Of a stretch of DNA of 64,000 bases, positions 40,441 to 57,800 are shown one piece after another. The notes beneath the pieces were generated by a model. That model ran no database searches and was not told where the DNA came from. It worked only from the letters and a program-made list of their open reading frames with translations. The stretch is from Cristatella mucedo (taxonomy: Eukaryota; Bryozoa; Phylactolaemata; Cristatellidae), in assembly GCA_009760855.2 (NCBI GenBank), contig WPIO01000003.1, positions 10,991,001 through 11,055,000 of the forward strand, written 5' to 3'. How positions within the stretch are numbered: the stretch's first letter is position 1; each line of letters begins with the position of its first letter. The translations under genes and the position numbers were made by a program.

Positions 40441-41687
40441 GAGCGATCTGAATTACTTTAGGTGTACTAAATGATTCATTAAATTGCAGGGTAGCATCAC
40501 CTTGGACCTCACGTTCTGGACCCCAACTATGCATTGAACCTGCTTGAGATAGCTGAAAGGCATATTCGAATGGATGCTATTCTGGCTTTCATTCATTCTT
40601 GACCAATTTGGGAGTAGTCAGATTCATTCAAGCATTGCAGTGAGATGTTTAACGTGTTTCCTAGTAACTGATTTTAATGAGGACTCTCGCAGCTAGATCG
40701 TTTCAGCCATGCGATGGAATTTGGACCGCGATTTCACTTTGGCTTTTTGGTAGCTCGTAGCTTAGTCACATATCAAAAAGGCAAAGGGATGACTATTTTG
40801 GAGGTCATATACGATTGCATGTTTAATACCAACCGTAATTTATAGTGCCTATCCGATTGTCTATCAGGCAAAGAAAATTAATAAGAATTTACTAGATCTT
40901 TAAAACGGCAAAACAACTGAAAGTGGTTTCCTGCATTAAGAGGCTACTTGCGGAGTACCGGGTGCTTATGGGCTTGGTCGTTTACACTCCATCACCCTGC
41001 TAACTTAGCCAAAATACTACCCCGTTACTTGTAAGTGGCTGTAAGAGAATTAATGAGATTTATTAGATGCAAGCCTGCAAACCGGCAAGGCTCTACTTGA
41101 GTCCAGTGCAAGTTGTTTGCCAGTTCCGTAACGACTGCCATTTTTTTCATCCAAAGTTGTAGCTGCAAGAACGCTTAGAGACCTTGGTATTTTTCGCCGG
41201 TCAGCACTGCAGTTTGTTTAAATACGAACTATACCGTCTATGCGGTCGATCCCCGACACAGGCCTTAGTGAGTGACCTTGCAGCACGACCCAGCAGACAT
41301 GAGCAAACCTGTTTACCAGTATTTTGGAACCAATCGGAGCATTTAGACGAAGGTCGTCAGGAGGCCACTATAAGTGGCTGCCGAATGCACATGCTGGAAT
41401 TAGCCCAGCAATCGAGACTTCACAGCAGCGGGCTTCAGCCGCAGGAACGCGTCAAGCTCCAGGCCTAGCAGTCTATGCTACACTGAAAGTATGACATCCA
41501 TCGTGCGGGCCGCTAGTCAAGTGGTGGGAATATGGTTCAGCATAGTAAGTAAGCCAGCACGCAGCCTGGCGCCAACATCGCGGCAGGCGCATGGAAGTCT
41601 GCACAGCTCACCGAGCTACTGTAGACCAATATCTAGCGTGCCAGTTGACCATTGCTCGTGTCCACGCATTTTCGTTCCTAGTGGTGG

Positions 41688-46494
<4,807 letters not shown>

Positions 46495-46694
46495 CTCGGC
46501 TCGAACGAACTTGCTGCTGCTTTGCATGTGTCTCGTAATGGGCTGCGGGGGGGATCTGGCTCGGTTTTACTGGGACTAGTGCTGGTGTTGTGACTGTGTG
46601 GCAATTATTTGATTGGCTTGGCTGCAACTCATTGCATCACAGCTTGCTTGTGAGCTACAAGGCTTATTCGGGATATCTGTCAAGCGCTGCAAGC

Positions 46695-46700
46695 AATAAA
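46695..46700 (+). promoter_or_regulatory. SDR gene poly(A) signal
   Basis: AATAAA 200 bases downstream of the SDR stop codon; well placed for the 3' end. Confidence 0.6.
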
Positions 46701-47699
46701 GCTATTGTCACTCCACGACGAAAGGCTAATGCACTCAGTCTGCCTGTAGCTTCACACAGAATAATTGCGACTAGCGATCTTTCTCAAGGACGACAACCAC
46801 AGAGCTCCACAAGACCACTAAAAATAAGGCGTGCACTGTACAGTAAATCTACAGCCACTTGCGACCTCTTAACGGACCCAGGAGCCGGGCAACCTGACCA
46901 AATGGCCTGAGTGGCTCCTTTTTGATTCCCAAATCGCCTACCGATGCTCGGCATTGACTCCAGCCGGACTAAAAAGAAATTCATTTATTTTGGGAATTGG
47001 GGGCAAAATCTAGCGTGTGTACCGGGGGCGGGCTTCATCATCCGATAATGGGAGTGAGAATCTTAAATAGAGCTTCAAAACTCGCTCTTACTTAAACTTT
47101 GCTTCGCCGTGTGCAGCCGTAGCTCCAGTCGCACGCCAGCTGCTGCTTTGTCTACTGCTTGCTGGTACCGATACTGGCAGGTCGGAGGAGGAGGAGGATG
47201 TCTGGGAGTGGAACCTGAAAGCGGGAGCCGAACGAGGCGGTTGAGCGACGACTCCGTTGCTACAGTTCTGAATTACAGATCCGAATTCATGAACGAACTG
47301 GAAGCTTGCACTTCGTGGTGACAGGCCGTCGGGGCTCTGACATACGCAAAAGAATGCAGCGAACCCAGTATTTTCTGTGCATTTCAATACTGAACGAACT
47401 TGGCTCATGCGTCGGGATAGCTGCTTCTACCTCTGCTAGCGGATGAGCATGTACAGGTCAGATAAAGGCAGGCTTCTTAGCCACATATAAGCCATGCGAT
47501 AGGCAGAAAAAATAGCTGGTACACAAATGTGGCCAACACAATATCGGTAAGTTCGCAAGGCCCCCCCCCGTGCTTGCTACGAGCACCGCTCTCTGACCTA
47601 GGAGGTAAATTTTTGCTTAGCCTGTATGTAACGCTTGGACCTAGGGTCAAAGATTTTGCCTACAGCATCGCAGCCGCGAACTGGAACCGAATGCTGAAA

Positions 47700-48895
47700 A
47701 TACTATGATCAGTAATTTCACGCTCGATGTTCCTCGATGCATTCCCTCCAACCTTCAATCACTTGTATGCTGACGATACTTAGCTGTATTTGTCTTTAAC
47801 CCGTAGGATTCTGCTGCAACGACTAAGAAACTGAATAAAGTATAAAAAATAAAATTCGCTTAAATATCGCCCTAAGATAACTTAATCTCTATTCAGGCGC
47901 TTCACATATGCCATTAGGCTCGAGCCCATGACCTCGGCCCAATCTTGGTCGGGGCGAGCAACTTAACCACTTGACCAAAAAAGCTCGCTTGCCTTACGGA
48001 TAAAACGGACCTGCTACTCGTACGACAACCAAAGCGTATGGGTGGACTAGAAGATCTGGCTCTTCTAATAGGCGAAGTTGTGCGACCACCATCGTGTGCT
48101 CAGAATTTACGTTTCTTTGACGGCTGCCTAAATTTTGAAAGCTTCGTTAAGAAGATTGCTTCCACAGCTAGCCATCACGTTAGATCTCTATCTTTGATTA
48201 GGAAATGTCTTCCACGGTGGCTTTCAAAAAATTTAACTAGCTCCTTAGTTCTATCTCCTTAGCTCTATATCAGCTAGATTATTGTAATTCCCTTTTGGCT
48301 GGGCTACCGAAAAAAGCCACTTGGCCACTGCATTTCGCGATAAATATGGTGAAAGGCTAGTTTAAAAATCCCGGAGGTTTGACCACAAGTCTCCTTTGCT
48401 GAAAGAGCTAGGATGGCTGCCGGTTGACCGATACAGATACAGAGCAAAGTTCATACGCTGACCTACAAGGCCCGCTACGACTAGGCTCCTTCACACCGAG
48501 CTGAACTGCTGCACCAGTTTCAGCCTCCTCGTGCCTTCTGGTCCTGTATCTATAATAGATTAGCCGTTACTTTCCTCCGCTTAAAGACCGCTGGTGACGG
48601 AATATTTTTCTATAGGCAACGGCAACTACTCTCCTCCTGCCGACTGTGGAACATTCTTTCCAGTGGTCCTGATTAGCTACTTCTATGCTACGCACTACTT
48701 CGACTGCTCTCCAGACTCTGCTATGCTTCCTACTTTCTCTTTGTTTCGTGAGATTAAATCTGTTGGCTACCAAATGCGTACTGAAAACCGCTTAGGATGT
48801 GAGTGCTCTTACAAAATTCTCTTGCGTAACACCCGCATAGTCTTTGTGGAGTTACTGACGAAATTACGTTTCATTACTGCTCAGCTGCAGTCTAT
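47700..48895 (+). mobile_element. L2/CR1-type LINE with RT YADD box, split by a SINE
   Basis: 47750-47815 encodes NHLYADDT followed by a stop and LYLSLTRR, the RT catalytic YADD core. A SINE (47850-47985) follows. The LINE resumes with KTDLLLVRQPKR and HHVRSLSLIRKCLPRWLSKN, ending TENRLGCECSYKIL. Frameshifts and stops throughout show it is dead. Same family as 7085-8100. Confidence 0.8.
47850..47985 (-). mobile_element. SINE family A nested in a LINE
   Basis: Reverse complement reads TGGTCAAGTGGTTAAGTTGC, B box GAGGTCATGGGCTCGAGCCT, ATGTGAAGCGCCTGAATAGA, then AGGGCGATATTTAAGCGAAT. It separates LINE residues that are adjacent in the 7085 copy. Confidence 0.7.
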
Positions 48896-49195
48896 CGACT
48901 CACGCCACTAATGACTTAATTAAAAGCGAAGCTAAGGCTCCTCTGTTCCTCCAAGGTCGTAGCCAAGTCTTATGCATGGGGCTTTCATTTCGAGGGGCGT
49001 GACACTACGGCAAGGACCTCTTAGAAATCGGCTCGGAATTAGCCCCTCTAAATAAGGTGCTATTTCTTATAGACACGAGCTAAACGAAGAAAGTGGTTGC
49101 CCCTCTCGGCAGAAACTCCTTCACGGGTGTGCACCGGGCGCTGATCGCGTGCGAACGACCACGCCTCCCGAACCGCTCTCTTTGAGTCTGCTTGT

Positions 49196-49217
49196 GTGTG
49201 TGTGTGTGTGTGTGTGC
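49196..49217. repeat. (TG)n microsatellite
   Basis: Short TG dinucleotide run. Confidence 0.85.
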
Positions 49218-49296
49218 CCGTGAGCTCGGTAGCCACCCGAAAAGTGGAGCGCTGAGCAGTTATTGCCCATGTAACCTCACTGCGGTTCCGGGCTAT

Positions 49297-49745
49297 AGTC
49301 GTGGTGGCACACTAAGGCGGTTTCTTTTCACGACCTCAGTCCCGAGGACGTGGGTTCGAATCCTGCGGTCGACCATTATTATATTGCCGCTGCTTTCGAT
49401 GGCGATAGCTGTAACAGTAGCTCCCAAAGCCTGGAACTCCCTCCCGACTTGCGTCAGAACATCCCCCGACTTGACCACATTTAAAAAGAACTTAAAAACA
49501 CACCTATTTAAGACAGCATTTAGTGGGTCTCTGTGATTCGTCCTTCATATGCTTATGCGTGCTGACACTGCATGCTGCCACTAACCACATTTGCATGCTG
49601 ACCCTATGCATGTCACCCCTAACCATGTTATTTAGGTTGTTTATCAAGCGTGATATTACTAACCATTCAATCGCGTCTCCTTTGCAGCAATTGTAAAGCG
49701 CCTAGAAAGAGATTGAGTTCTCTGAGGTCGATTTATCAAGTGCAC

Positions 49746-49776
<31 letters not shown>

Positions 49777-49820
49777 AAGGCTCTGCTGTCCCTATACAAA
49801 GAGGCTGTTAAATCAGCTCA
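49297..49820 (+). mobile_element. SINE family B interrupted by a LINE 3' end
   Basis: The SINE head and B box (GACGTGGGTTCGAATCCTGC) lie at 49297-49410 and its tail (AAGAGGCTGTTAAATCAGCT-like) at 49777-49820. Between them, 49420-49775 is a LINE second-subfamily 3' end. It encodes [20 protein letters not shown], then KKNLKTHLFKTAF, then the full 3' UTR ending GAAAGAGATTGAGTTCTCTG and (ATT)n. Confidence 0.75.
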
Positions 49821-50485
49821 TTTTAGAGTAACTAGAAAAAGCCATGGCCGAATGTTCACATCTGTAGGTGATTTTCTACAGTTAGCAACCGTAGGTTGCC
49901 GCTGCATTGCAACCCGAAAGGTTTATTTAAACTGACGAATTTCCGAGCAGTTCCGCAGTCGGTGGGTTCAAGATGCATTTGGCCGCCATCCGAAGTGGTC
50001 GTCTGAGCGGTGAAGGTGCGCCGCACGGAACCCCATTCCAGCCTCTTTGCAGGCCAAGCGGCTTGCCATTTGGACAGACCCACCAAACTTCGCAAAGCTT
50101 TTTTGTCCCCTTCCTCATATAACCTGGTAGTTACTTCAACAATGCAGTTAGCCACTGATTGACGACGGATCGACTTACAAAAAATTGAAGTTACGAACAT
50201 GGCCAGGGTCACGCAAAAAACGAAAGTCAAAATGTTTCCAAGAAAACTTTCAAATTCCGCGAGCGGTCAGTAGATTTGTCAACTCCACAAGGAGTAAGGA
50301 GGAAACAATGTCTGACGGCTATGCATTGTGGGTACGGAGCGCTCTCTCCCCTTTCGTGACCAGCTAACAAAACAAAGTCAAAGCTCGATTCTTTATTTCA
50401 TTAAAATAGAAACGAGTGAACCCTAAAATCCACTGGAAAAGCAGCCGATTCACCTCAGACGTCTGTCAGTCACGAGGGTTTAGAG

Positions 50486-51412
50486 CAGTGGTTCTTAACC
50501 TTCCTAATGTAGCGACCCTTTAATACAGCTTCTCCTGTTATGGCGATTCCAAACCATAAAATTGTTGTGTGCGAAATGTGAAAATGTTTGTCTTCCGATG
50601 GTCTGTAACCGGGTTCCAGGGGTCAAAGGCTATTTCCCGCCAAACCCCGCCATACTCCGGCCACGCTGCCGCTCGCCATACCGCCGAGCTAGGGTAAGAC
50701 GAGCGGCCGCCAGGTTAAACATCTTTATAACGCATGCGCCAACAACAACGGGGGAACTAAACAAGTCTACAGGGGAAGGTCCTATACAAGGTAAACTAAA
50801 GGGCGCGGGATGACGCAGCAAGGGCGAACAAACGTGTTAGTTGGGGTCAGTCGGCTTCTGCAGTCCTGTCGTTGTACCGACTCCGAATCCAACAGTACGA
50901 GCGTACGCCGTCCAAAAACCTGCTGGCTGAGTAACTGCTGGCTAGTCCGAGTCGACAACTACCACAGTCGTAAGCTTCCACCGAAAGACGCCAACACACG
51001 GGGGGGGGGTCACGAACACGCTACACGGGGGACGCGGTACAAACAAGTCAACAACGAGAGAGCTATCCAGCTCCGCTCGGGCCTTGGGTACTCGTTCCCT
51101 TGCGTGCGTGGCAGCATCGCCGGAACACGCCTGCACGAATCCAGGTGCATAACTCGGCGAGACCGGGAGCCTCCAACACCACGACTTACTTGGCCAGCTT
51201 CCCGTACCCAAGAGCCCCGGTGACCTAACGTCACCGCATACATCCGGCCATGCCGTAGGGTCCGACCCCGGCCTAGCCGGTGACCCTAACCCTCACCATA
51301 GCCGTCCGGTCCCAGCCAACCGAACCCAGCCTGGGTACAGGTCTAAGGCCACCCCCATGAACGGATCGTTTGACCCCTAAAGTTGTCACGACCCACAGGT
51401 TGAGAACCGTTG
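50486..51412. mobile_element. hAT-superfamily non-autonomous transposon, 927 bp with TIRs and TSD
   Basis: The left end CAGTGGTTCTTAACCT and right end AGGTTGAGAACCGTTG are imperfect 16-base inverted repeats. They are flanked by GTTTAGAG and GTTAAGAG, an 8-base target duplication with one mismatch that fits the hAT consensus nTnnnnAn. The ends match the CAGNGGTTCT-type Charlie termini I know from mammals. The left subterminal stretch (AGCGACCCTTTAATACAG) and right one (GTCACGACCCACAGGTTG) match the same group. The interior is GC-rich and encodes no recognisable transposase, so it needs an autonomous partner. Confidence 0.85.
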
Positions 51413-51676
51413 GTTAAGAGGAAGGGGGGAGTTGATGATCCAGCAAGATCGCCCAACTCTTCCATCACCATCCTCCCAATAGTACTCAATGTACAGTACT
51501 ACAACTACCAGCTTCTGTAGGCGACAAAATACTCCACATTATGGCATGTAAATATATAATCTAATTTACTCGTTCTTATTTATTTCTTATCTGTTATGTA
51601 ATAGCAAAGAAATTAAATTCGTTTACCTCTCTGTGCTTTCGTCAGAGCGTATCACAGTAAAATGTATCATATGCGA

Positions 51677-51746
51677 TTCTTGACTTACGAAAATTCGACT
51701 TACAACAGGTTTCTACAGTCCCTATCAAGTTCGTAGGTCGGGGGGG
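51677..51746. mobile_element. Possible pogo/Tigger-type terminal segment
   Basis: Contains TTGACTTACGAAAATTCGAC, then TTTCTACAGTCCCTATCAAG and TTCGTAGGTCGGGG. This resembles pogo/Tigger-like element ends, whose termini contain CAGTCCCCGACTTACGAAC-type sequence. A similar scrap (GACTTACAAAAAATTGAAGT) lies at 50170-50200. No complete element was delimited. Confidence 0.35.
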
Positions 51747-52884
51747 GGGAGGCTTCATTATCTTTCGCTAACAGACAGACCGACTGATTCTGCCCGTCAA
51801 TGAAACTCCTAAGTGAGGGCCGGTCTTTTTTAGATGGGGTTTAAAGAGTCTTCCGGGAGGAGCTTCGGTGCTGAGATTCAGGCTCTATACGATCTAAAGC
51901 AGAACGCCGAAGGGGCGCCCCAGGAATGGCTCAGTAGCAGCTCAATTTTTCCGCATTTTGGGTTAGCATGCAGCTAGTTCCAAGCAAATGTTTCACCGCC
52001 CGAAAGCCTCTTTTAGATCCACCCGTCCTAGTACTCCCGCTGGACAGCCTCAAGATTCTCGCAGCTTCAGCACCTCCGAAGGCTCGACAGGCCTGTCGAA
52101 TAGCGACCATTCGAGCGATAACCTCGCGCTGGAACGGACCCTTAAAACAGTGCAGGCTTAGCGGTGCACTGCTCTAGCAGCTTTTTTGTAAGTAGCTTCT
52201 TTCCTAAATAAAACGCACCCGAAGCTGTGCTGCGAACCATCGAGAAAGCCTTACGAGTCAGGGAACTCTTCCCGAAAGCCGGGTCGTTATCTGAAAGGGG
52301 CTACTGCGCCTCTAAGTAGCTGGTGCTTAGGAGTGTCCTCGACAAAGGTATGTGTCTGCCAGAACGGCTTCGGCAGCCCGGCACCGATCATTCAGCTGAA
52401 CCCTCGCGGAAAGAGGCTTTACGTTCCTTAACTCCCATACCCAAATCCTCGTGTTTCTCACAGCATTTCCTTCATTCTTTCGAAGAGCTCTGCGTGCCGC
52501 AAGGATGCATGCTATTGTCACTGGTCAACTGACAAGTGACAATAGCATCTTCCTTTCCAGCCATGCCAAGTGCCTATAGAGGTTCTCAGTGCTATTCAAA
52601 CGAAGAGAAGACAAGACGAAGCAACTGGAAGTGTGCATACGTGGGAGCAAGAGGGAAAAGACACATTAAAGGTGGCGGATGACTGTAGCTCCAAGAGTAG
52701 CCGGTGCTGATATTGCAGGATCAACAAATAAGCTTGCCCACTGCATACTTTTTCGCCATGCTGTTAACCGTAACTGTCAGCCGTGCATGCACACTGTAGT
52801 CAGGCTGGACCTTAAAAACCAAAATTCTGTTTGGCAGAGTCCAGGATATACATAACACGTCTGCTCAGTCACACGGTGTGTGCA

Positions 52885-53050
52885 CATCTGGATCTTGGCC
52901 CAGGGATAAGGTGCTAGCTCGTCACAAGCCACAGGTCACGGGTATGACTCCTGCAGCAAGCTAGGTCTTTATTGGCCACTTCAGCAGCACTGCAAGCAGT
53001 GGCGATACCAAACTTAGGGTCGTCTTCAGCTGTATACATTACTGTTCAAT
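52885..53050 (+). mobile_element. SINE family B, degraded
   Basis: Head TTGGCCCAGGGATAAGGTGC, B-box region GTCACGGGTATGACTCCTGC, body TTATTGGCCACTTCAGCAGC. The tail is weak. Confidence 0.5.
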
Positions 53051-53129
53051 CACCTCTGGCTTAATCTGCTTCTCCATTGAGAAATTTTCGGTCTAATAAT
53101 CAAGCTACCCAATGCCTAATCGGCTGCAG

Positions 53130-53880
53130 AATTTATGACATGCTGCGTCAGACGAAAGACTTTTTGCGTTTATTATTTCATAGCAGGAGACCGAGTGATC
53201 ACATGCACCGAATCGCCAATTGAGCCCGATGGCGGTAGCCCAGATTACCGAATTTTCGCAAGTAGAATCGCAATTATTAATTTTGCAGATAGCTGCTCTA
53301 AAAAATATAGGGTTTCGAAGTCGAAAACGCAGTTGACCTGATTCAGGAGCAGCACCATCAGAATCGTGTCGAAGTAATCTGAAGAACTATGTGCACAAGA
53401 GCTCAATGAAAGGATGCAGGCTATGGTTGCTATAATGACGATATAAAAGATGTTAGCAATGATATTCTTAACGAAATGGAACTGGTGTGCAAGTTCTTGG
53501 GATACATTTCCCGTGAACTTTATTGCCAACTCTGGTCTGAAGAGATTATGCAAGACATCCGAATCGTGCTCGCCTGGGTAGAAATGACGATCGATAAAAA
53601 GCGTAGCGATCGATGAGCTTAAACTGGAGCGGAAACCTGTCAGAGTTGACAGCGAAGAAGCTGCGTTCCTTGTCGAAGAAGTACATGTTGATCCCGGTCC
53701 AAGATCTGACGTATTATCTGGCCGTGCCGAATAATATTGCTGATAGTGAGGACGAAGGTCCTGACGATATTGGCGAGCTGTTGGCGGAGGCATCCGATAT
53801 GGTGCATACTCGTGGCAGAAAAAAAGAGCATCAGCACAGAAGTCTGCTCCGGGCTTGCAGATAAAGGCACCAGCGATTGT
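53130..53880 (+). pseudogene. Unidentified coding-like stretch with frameshifts
   Basis: Plus-strand frames give coherent but interrupted peptides: GDRVITCTESPIEPDGG (53185-53340), then VSNDILNEMELVCKFLGYIS and SEEIMQDIRIVLAWVEM (53450-53610), then KLRSLSKKYMLIPVQDL or, one frame over, DELKLERKPVRVDSEEAAF (53600-53870). Stops and frame changes separate them. The minus strand has a 182-residue ORF (53793-53245) with a hydrophobic run (NIFYIVIIATIACILSL). I recognise no family on either strand. It could be a decayed transposon or retropseudogene, or chance. Confidence 0.25.
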
Positions 53881-54356
53881 CCCAAATCAGCCATCAAACA
53901 TGAGCTATTTCTTTAAAAAATTGGCTCAATTTTTGTGATCGAGCCCGGGATCGTTGTCCTGGATCTGGTCAGCCGATTCGCAGTTGCGAAATAAAAATCG
54001 TTTTGGAAATCGAAAACTTCCTACTGTAGTTAAGTCAGGAGTACCATATCTGATACAACTGTGCTGGAGGGCTGCTACTAAGGAAACTAAGCTAGATGAG
54101 ATTAGACTGACGGTTGAACGACTGCCTCCAGTAGGGTAGATACTAATCAAACTGGAGAAGCCTGAACATTTCGCTCTTTTTCTAGGAGCCTGTTAGTAAC
54201 TTTCAGTGGACGAAACGAGAGAGGAGAGAGAGAGAGGGAGGGAGGGAAAGAGAAATTCATTCTCTATGAAACATATATCCATAGCTTTCAGCGAGTGCCA
54301 GCTTTTGGGGTCAAAGCAGTCAACAATACCATAGCATACGCACGATAAAATCGATT

Positions 54357-54362
54357 TTTATT
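54357..54362 (-). promoter_or_regulatory. Candidate RBM22 poly(A) signal
   Basis: AATAAA on the minus strand about 470 bases past the RBM22 stop. Confidence 0.4.
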
Positions 54363-54829
54363 TAATGCAAGAACTGTGGGATACGATTTTTCAATCTAAC
54401 CAGCACGCACATGAGAGTACAGAACGACTCAGCACGCACATGAGAATACAGAACGACTGCAAGTGAATCTTCAGGTGCAATATGTCTTTTGTAACTTGCA
54501 GATATATATATACTTGATGTCACTTTTTGCTAAAGCTTCACTAGCACTAATAACATGCTGATCCATACCTGTAGTACTGTTCCTACGACCCCCACCGACG
54601 AAGAAAAGTGCTTGCAGTATGCAATACTGCTTATACAATGTCTCTTGCAGGTACAACGGAAAAGAAATTGCATGACACAAACTCAATAGAATACCAAGCA
54701 GCTCAGTTAGTGCATGCCTCCACTTAATGGTTTGAGATAAAAAAGATATGTTCCGGTACTGTTTTTTTTTCTGCCGGTAGGACAATATGGGATCTATTTT
54801 CTCAGCAAAGAAAAGATTCCAAAACAATT

Positions 54830-57800
54830 CTATGACTTCTCGGATGCTGCTTTCACTCCAATAGCACCCATTCGGGTTGGATCCTGGGAAGGGTAATGCA
54901 CAAGAGCTCGTGGTGGCATTGGTGGAGGGCGCATTGGAGGCGGAAGATGGTGCACTCCTGGTGGTAGCGGCGGTGGTAGCCCTGTAACAGAAATCAACTT
55001 GCATTTATCGATGGGCCAGCAACAATTTAACTTGTTCATGGCTGTGTCAACAAAACTACAGTGAGCCAGGATTAATTAAATAAAAACTTGTTTTGTGTGT
55101 CTGTGACTAAGGCGAGGTTAGCCGACTAGCCATCACAACATATAAATCATATACATCATAAAAACAAGCAGGATGAGACTACTTTCTATAGTATTATGTT
55201 AGCCTTCATATTCCACATTATAGCTACCAAAACATACACAATTCTACCTAGCCCCCAATGGCAGCCACCACATAGCTTTAACCACCCGATTCCCCCATCA
55301 AGCAGACTCTTTGTTAATGGTCTCACCCTAACGAATTGTAAAAAGAACTACCTCAAAAACAATGCCATATGGAATTACGGTGTAGGTGACAGTGCAGCTT
55401 TTGCACCAGCTATGCACGTACACATATGTTGACGAGCTAACAAGAGCGGTTATATCATACTGATAATTTAGCTCTAGATTCCCACGTAAATCCAGTGGAT
55501 TCCAGTTAATATGGACACACATGAACTAGAACACTTTGGTCCACTAAGCAGTGGCGTAATTATGAAAATGTGATTTGTTTATGTTCTTTAAAGATTTATC
55601 CAAGTAAACAGACTTATAAAGAGTGTGAAGCCATTCAGCTCATGCTTTTGAGGTGTTTCCCAACTGACAACTCAGTAACCAACTGCATTTATAAGATTTT
55701 CAACACAGGTCTGCCCACATAGATATTTAATCAGATCTTGAACGATGCCACTATCTGCAAGTTATCGACGACCCAATCAGGCGATATCTAGACATTGGAC
55801 TCTTGCCAAACTGGTGATAGATCGAATTAAATTATCACTGGGACACTGAACCAGCGGTCCATTGTCATTGCTTGACACAGGGATCAATTTTAGGTCCACT
55901 CCTTTTTTATAATTTATATTCTCACTCTTGCTGATATAACCAAGAGATAAATCTAGGCTTTTTTGTATTCTGATAACACTCAGCTAGTTTTGTGCTTTGA
56001 TCATCCTTCCCGCCTTTCCCATTAAATGATTTGTGATTAGATAGTAGTACATTTCTCTACTATAAAGTCGGCCTAACTTCAGCTAAGCTACACTGTAAAG
56101 GAAAAGCTGTTTAAAAGTCACAAACATGCTCTCCAACAAACGGCAAACACGTAATTCGATGCACCAAGGTTGAACAAATTGGGACACAAGTCGTACATTA
56201 TGCAATGCATACATGATGGCAACTGAGCTAAGATTGATGCTTGACACGACTAGTTGCTGACTTGTTGGCACACATGGAAATCTATTGCAATTGGCTGTGC
56301 TAACATCAACAATGTAGCTAAATTGCGATTAAGTTTACAGTCCTGCCTATCATTTCACACCGAAAAGCCTTAAAATCTAGAGTTGAATGTTTCTCAGGAG
56401 TTTCATGTTTCAGCATCAAGTTAGAGTGAAGAATTTTTAAGATGGTCGTTTTACGCCCCTGAGAATATGCATCTCCCGTGATGAGATGCAGCATCGCCCT
56501 TTATTGTCGAAAAATAAATGAATGAATGCAGAGAGGTTCGAAGCACGTGGTTCGAATAAGGCATCACCTCAGCAATATTAGCCATTTACAATAGCTTACG
56601 TTCAAGTCATTTCGGCACAGAGAAGCAGCAATAACAGCCATAACTTTACATGGCTTGACGTCGAGGAGTACGAACCTCGAGGAGGCATTATTGGACCCAT
56701 CGTAGCTGTCGCTCCATGGCTGGGGAGTGTAGGAGCAGGACCGACACCGGGTGGCAACGGCAACGGTGGAGGCGGTTGGCTGAGGTTAAAGAAGTTGCTG
56801 GCAACGTCTTGTGGGGGTGGTGGTAACGCTACAATAAAGTTAAAGTTTAGAACACAAGGTAGGTGCTATATAAAGCCAGCGCACCATCCAAAATATGCTT
56901 ACAAAGTAGTAACAAGGGTTAGAGGAATAAACACACACACACACTCGCGCGCGCGCACACACACACACACACGCACGCACGCACACTTACAGTATGTGCA
57001 CACACAAAGATATTTATCTATTCACCAACCTCCAGGTAAGCCAGGTACGGGCTCCAACGGTGCACCATCTTCTCCCTCTCGGCGTCCTAGAGCTTGCTGC
57101 TGAGCTTGTGACTTTCCCCATTTTATATTAAGCCTCTTGCCACGAATTATGAGCTTATTAAATGATTTGTCAACAGCAGCCTCAGCAGCAGATCTTTGGG
57201 TGAATTGCACAAAGGCACACTGAGAAGCCTTAACGAGGCTAATAGATCGCACTTCTCCAAACTGGTAAAAGTGATTCCTGTGTAGAAAAAAGGCTGTTCA
57301 TAATAACATTATAAGTTGATACATGCAAAAAATATATCCCGACACACATAGTATTGCTACAAGAAATTCAAGTCAAAAAGCTATCACTAATAATCGTGAA
57401 ACACACAAATGGGATTACGACTTACTTAAGATCCTGCTCACTAATATCGTCCGTCACGTTGCCGACATAAAGAGTTGTGATGGATCTGTCTTCCGGAAGT
57501 CCAAGCTTAGGCATAGCAGTATACCGGCGCATGAGTTTGTCGGCCACAGGATCATTCTGACCATAAAAACGGTCTTTAATGTTCTGATCAGCAAGAGGGT
57601 CATCCGGATCTGTTGGTTTTTCGTGCCTTTATCATAATAAGGGATAACAAGTTACAAATAGGGTAACACAACACGTGACCAAGAATGGTGATTCACGATC
57701 TGCACCATACTGAATGGCACTTCTACGATCTGCACCATACTGAAGCTGAAAGGGCCGATGGGCTATAACGCCAGCCTAAAATAATTAAATAATTATACTA

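Noticed and set aside
47088-47408. 106-residue minus-strand ORF rich in Ser/Pro, with a plus-strand leucine-rich frame in the same place
   Set aside because: No recognisable motif or splice partner on either strand.
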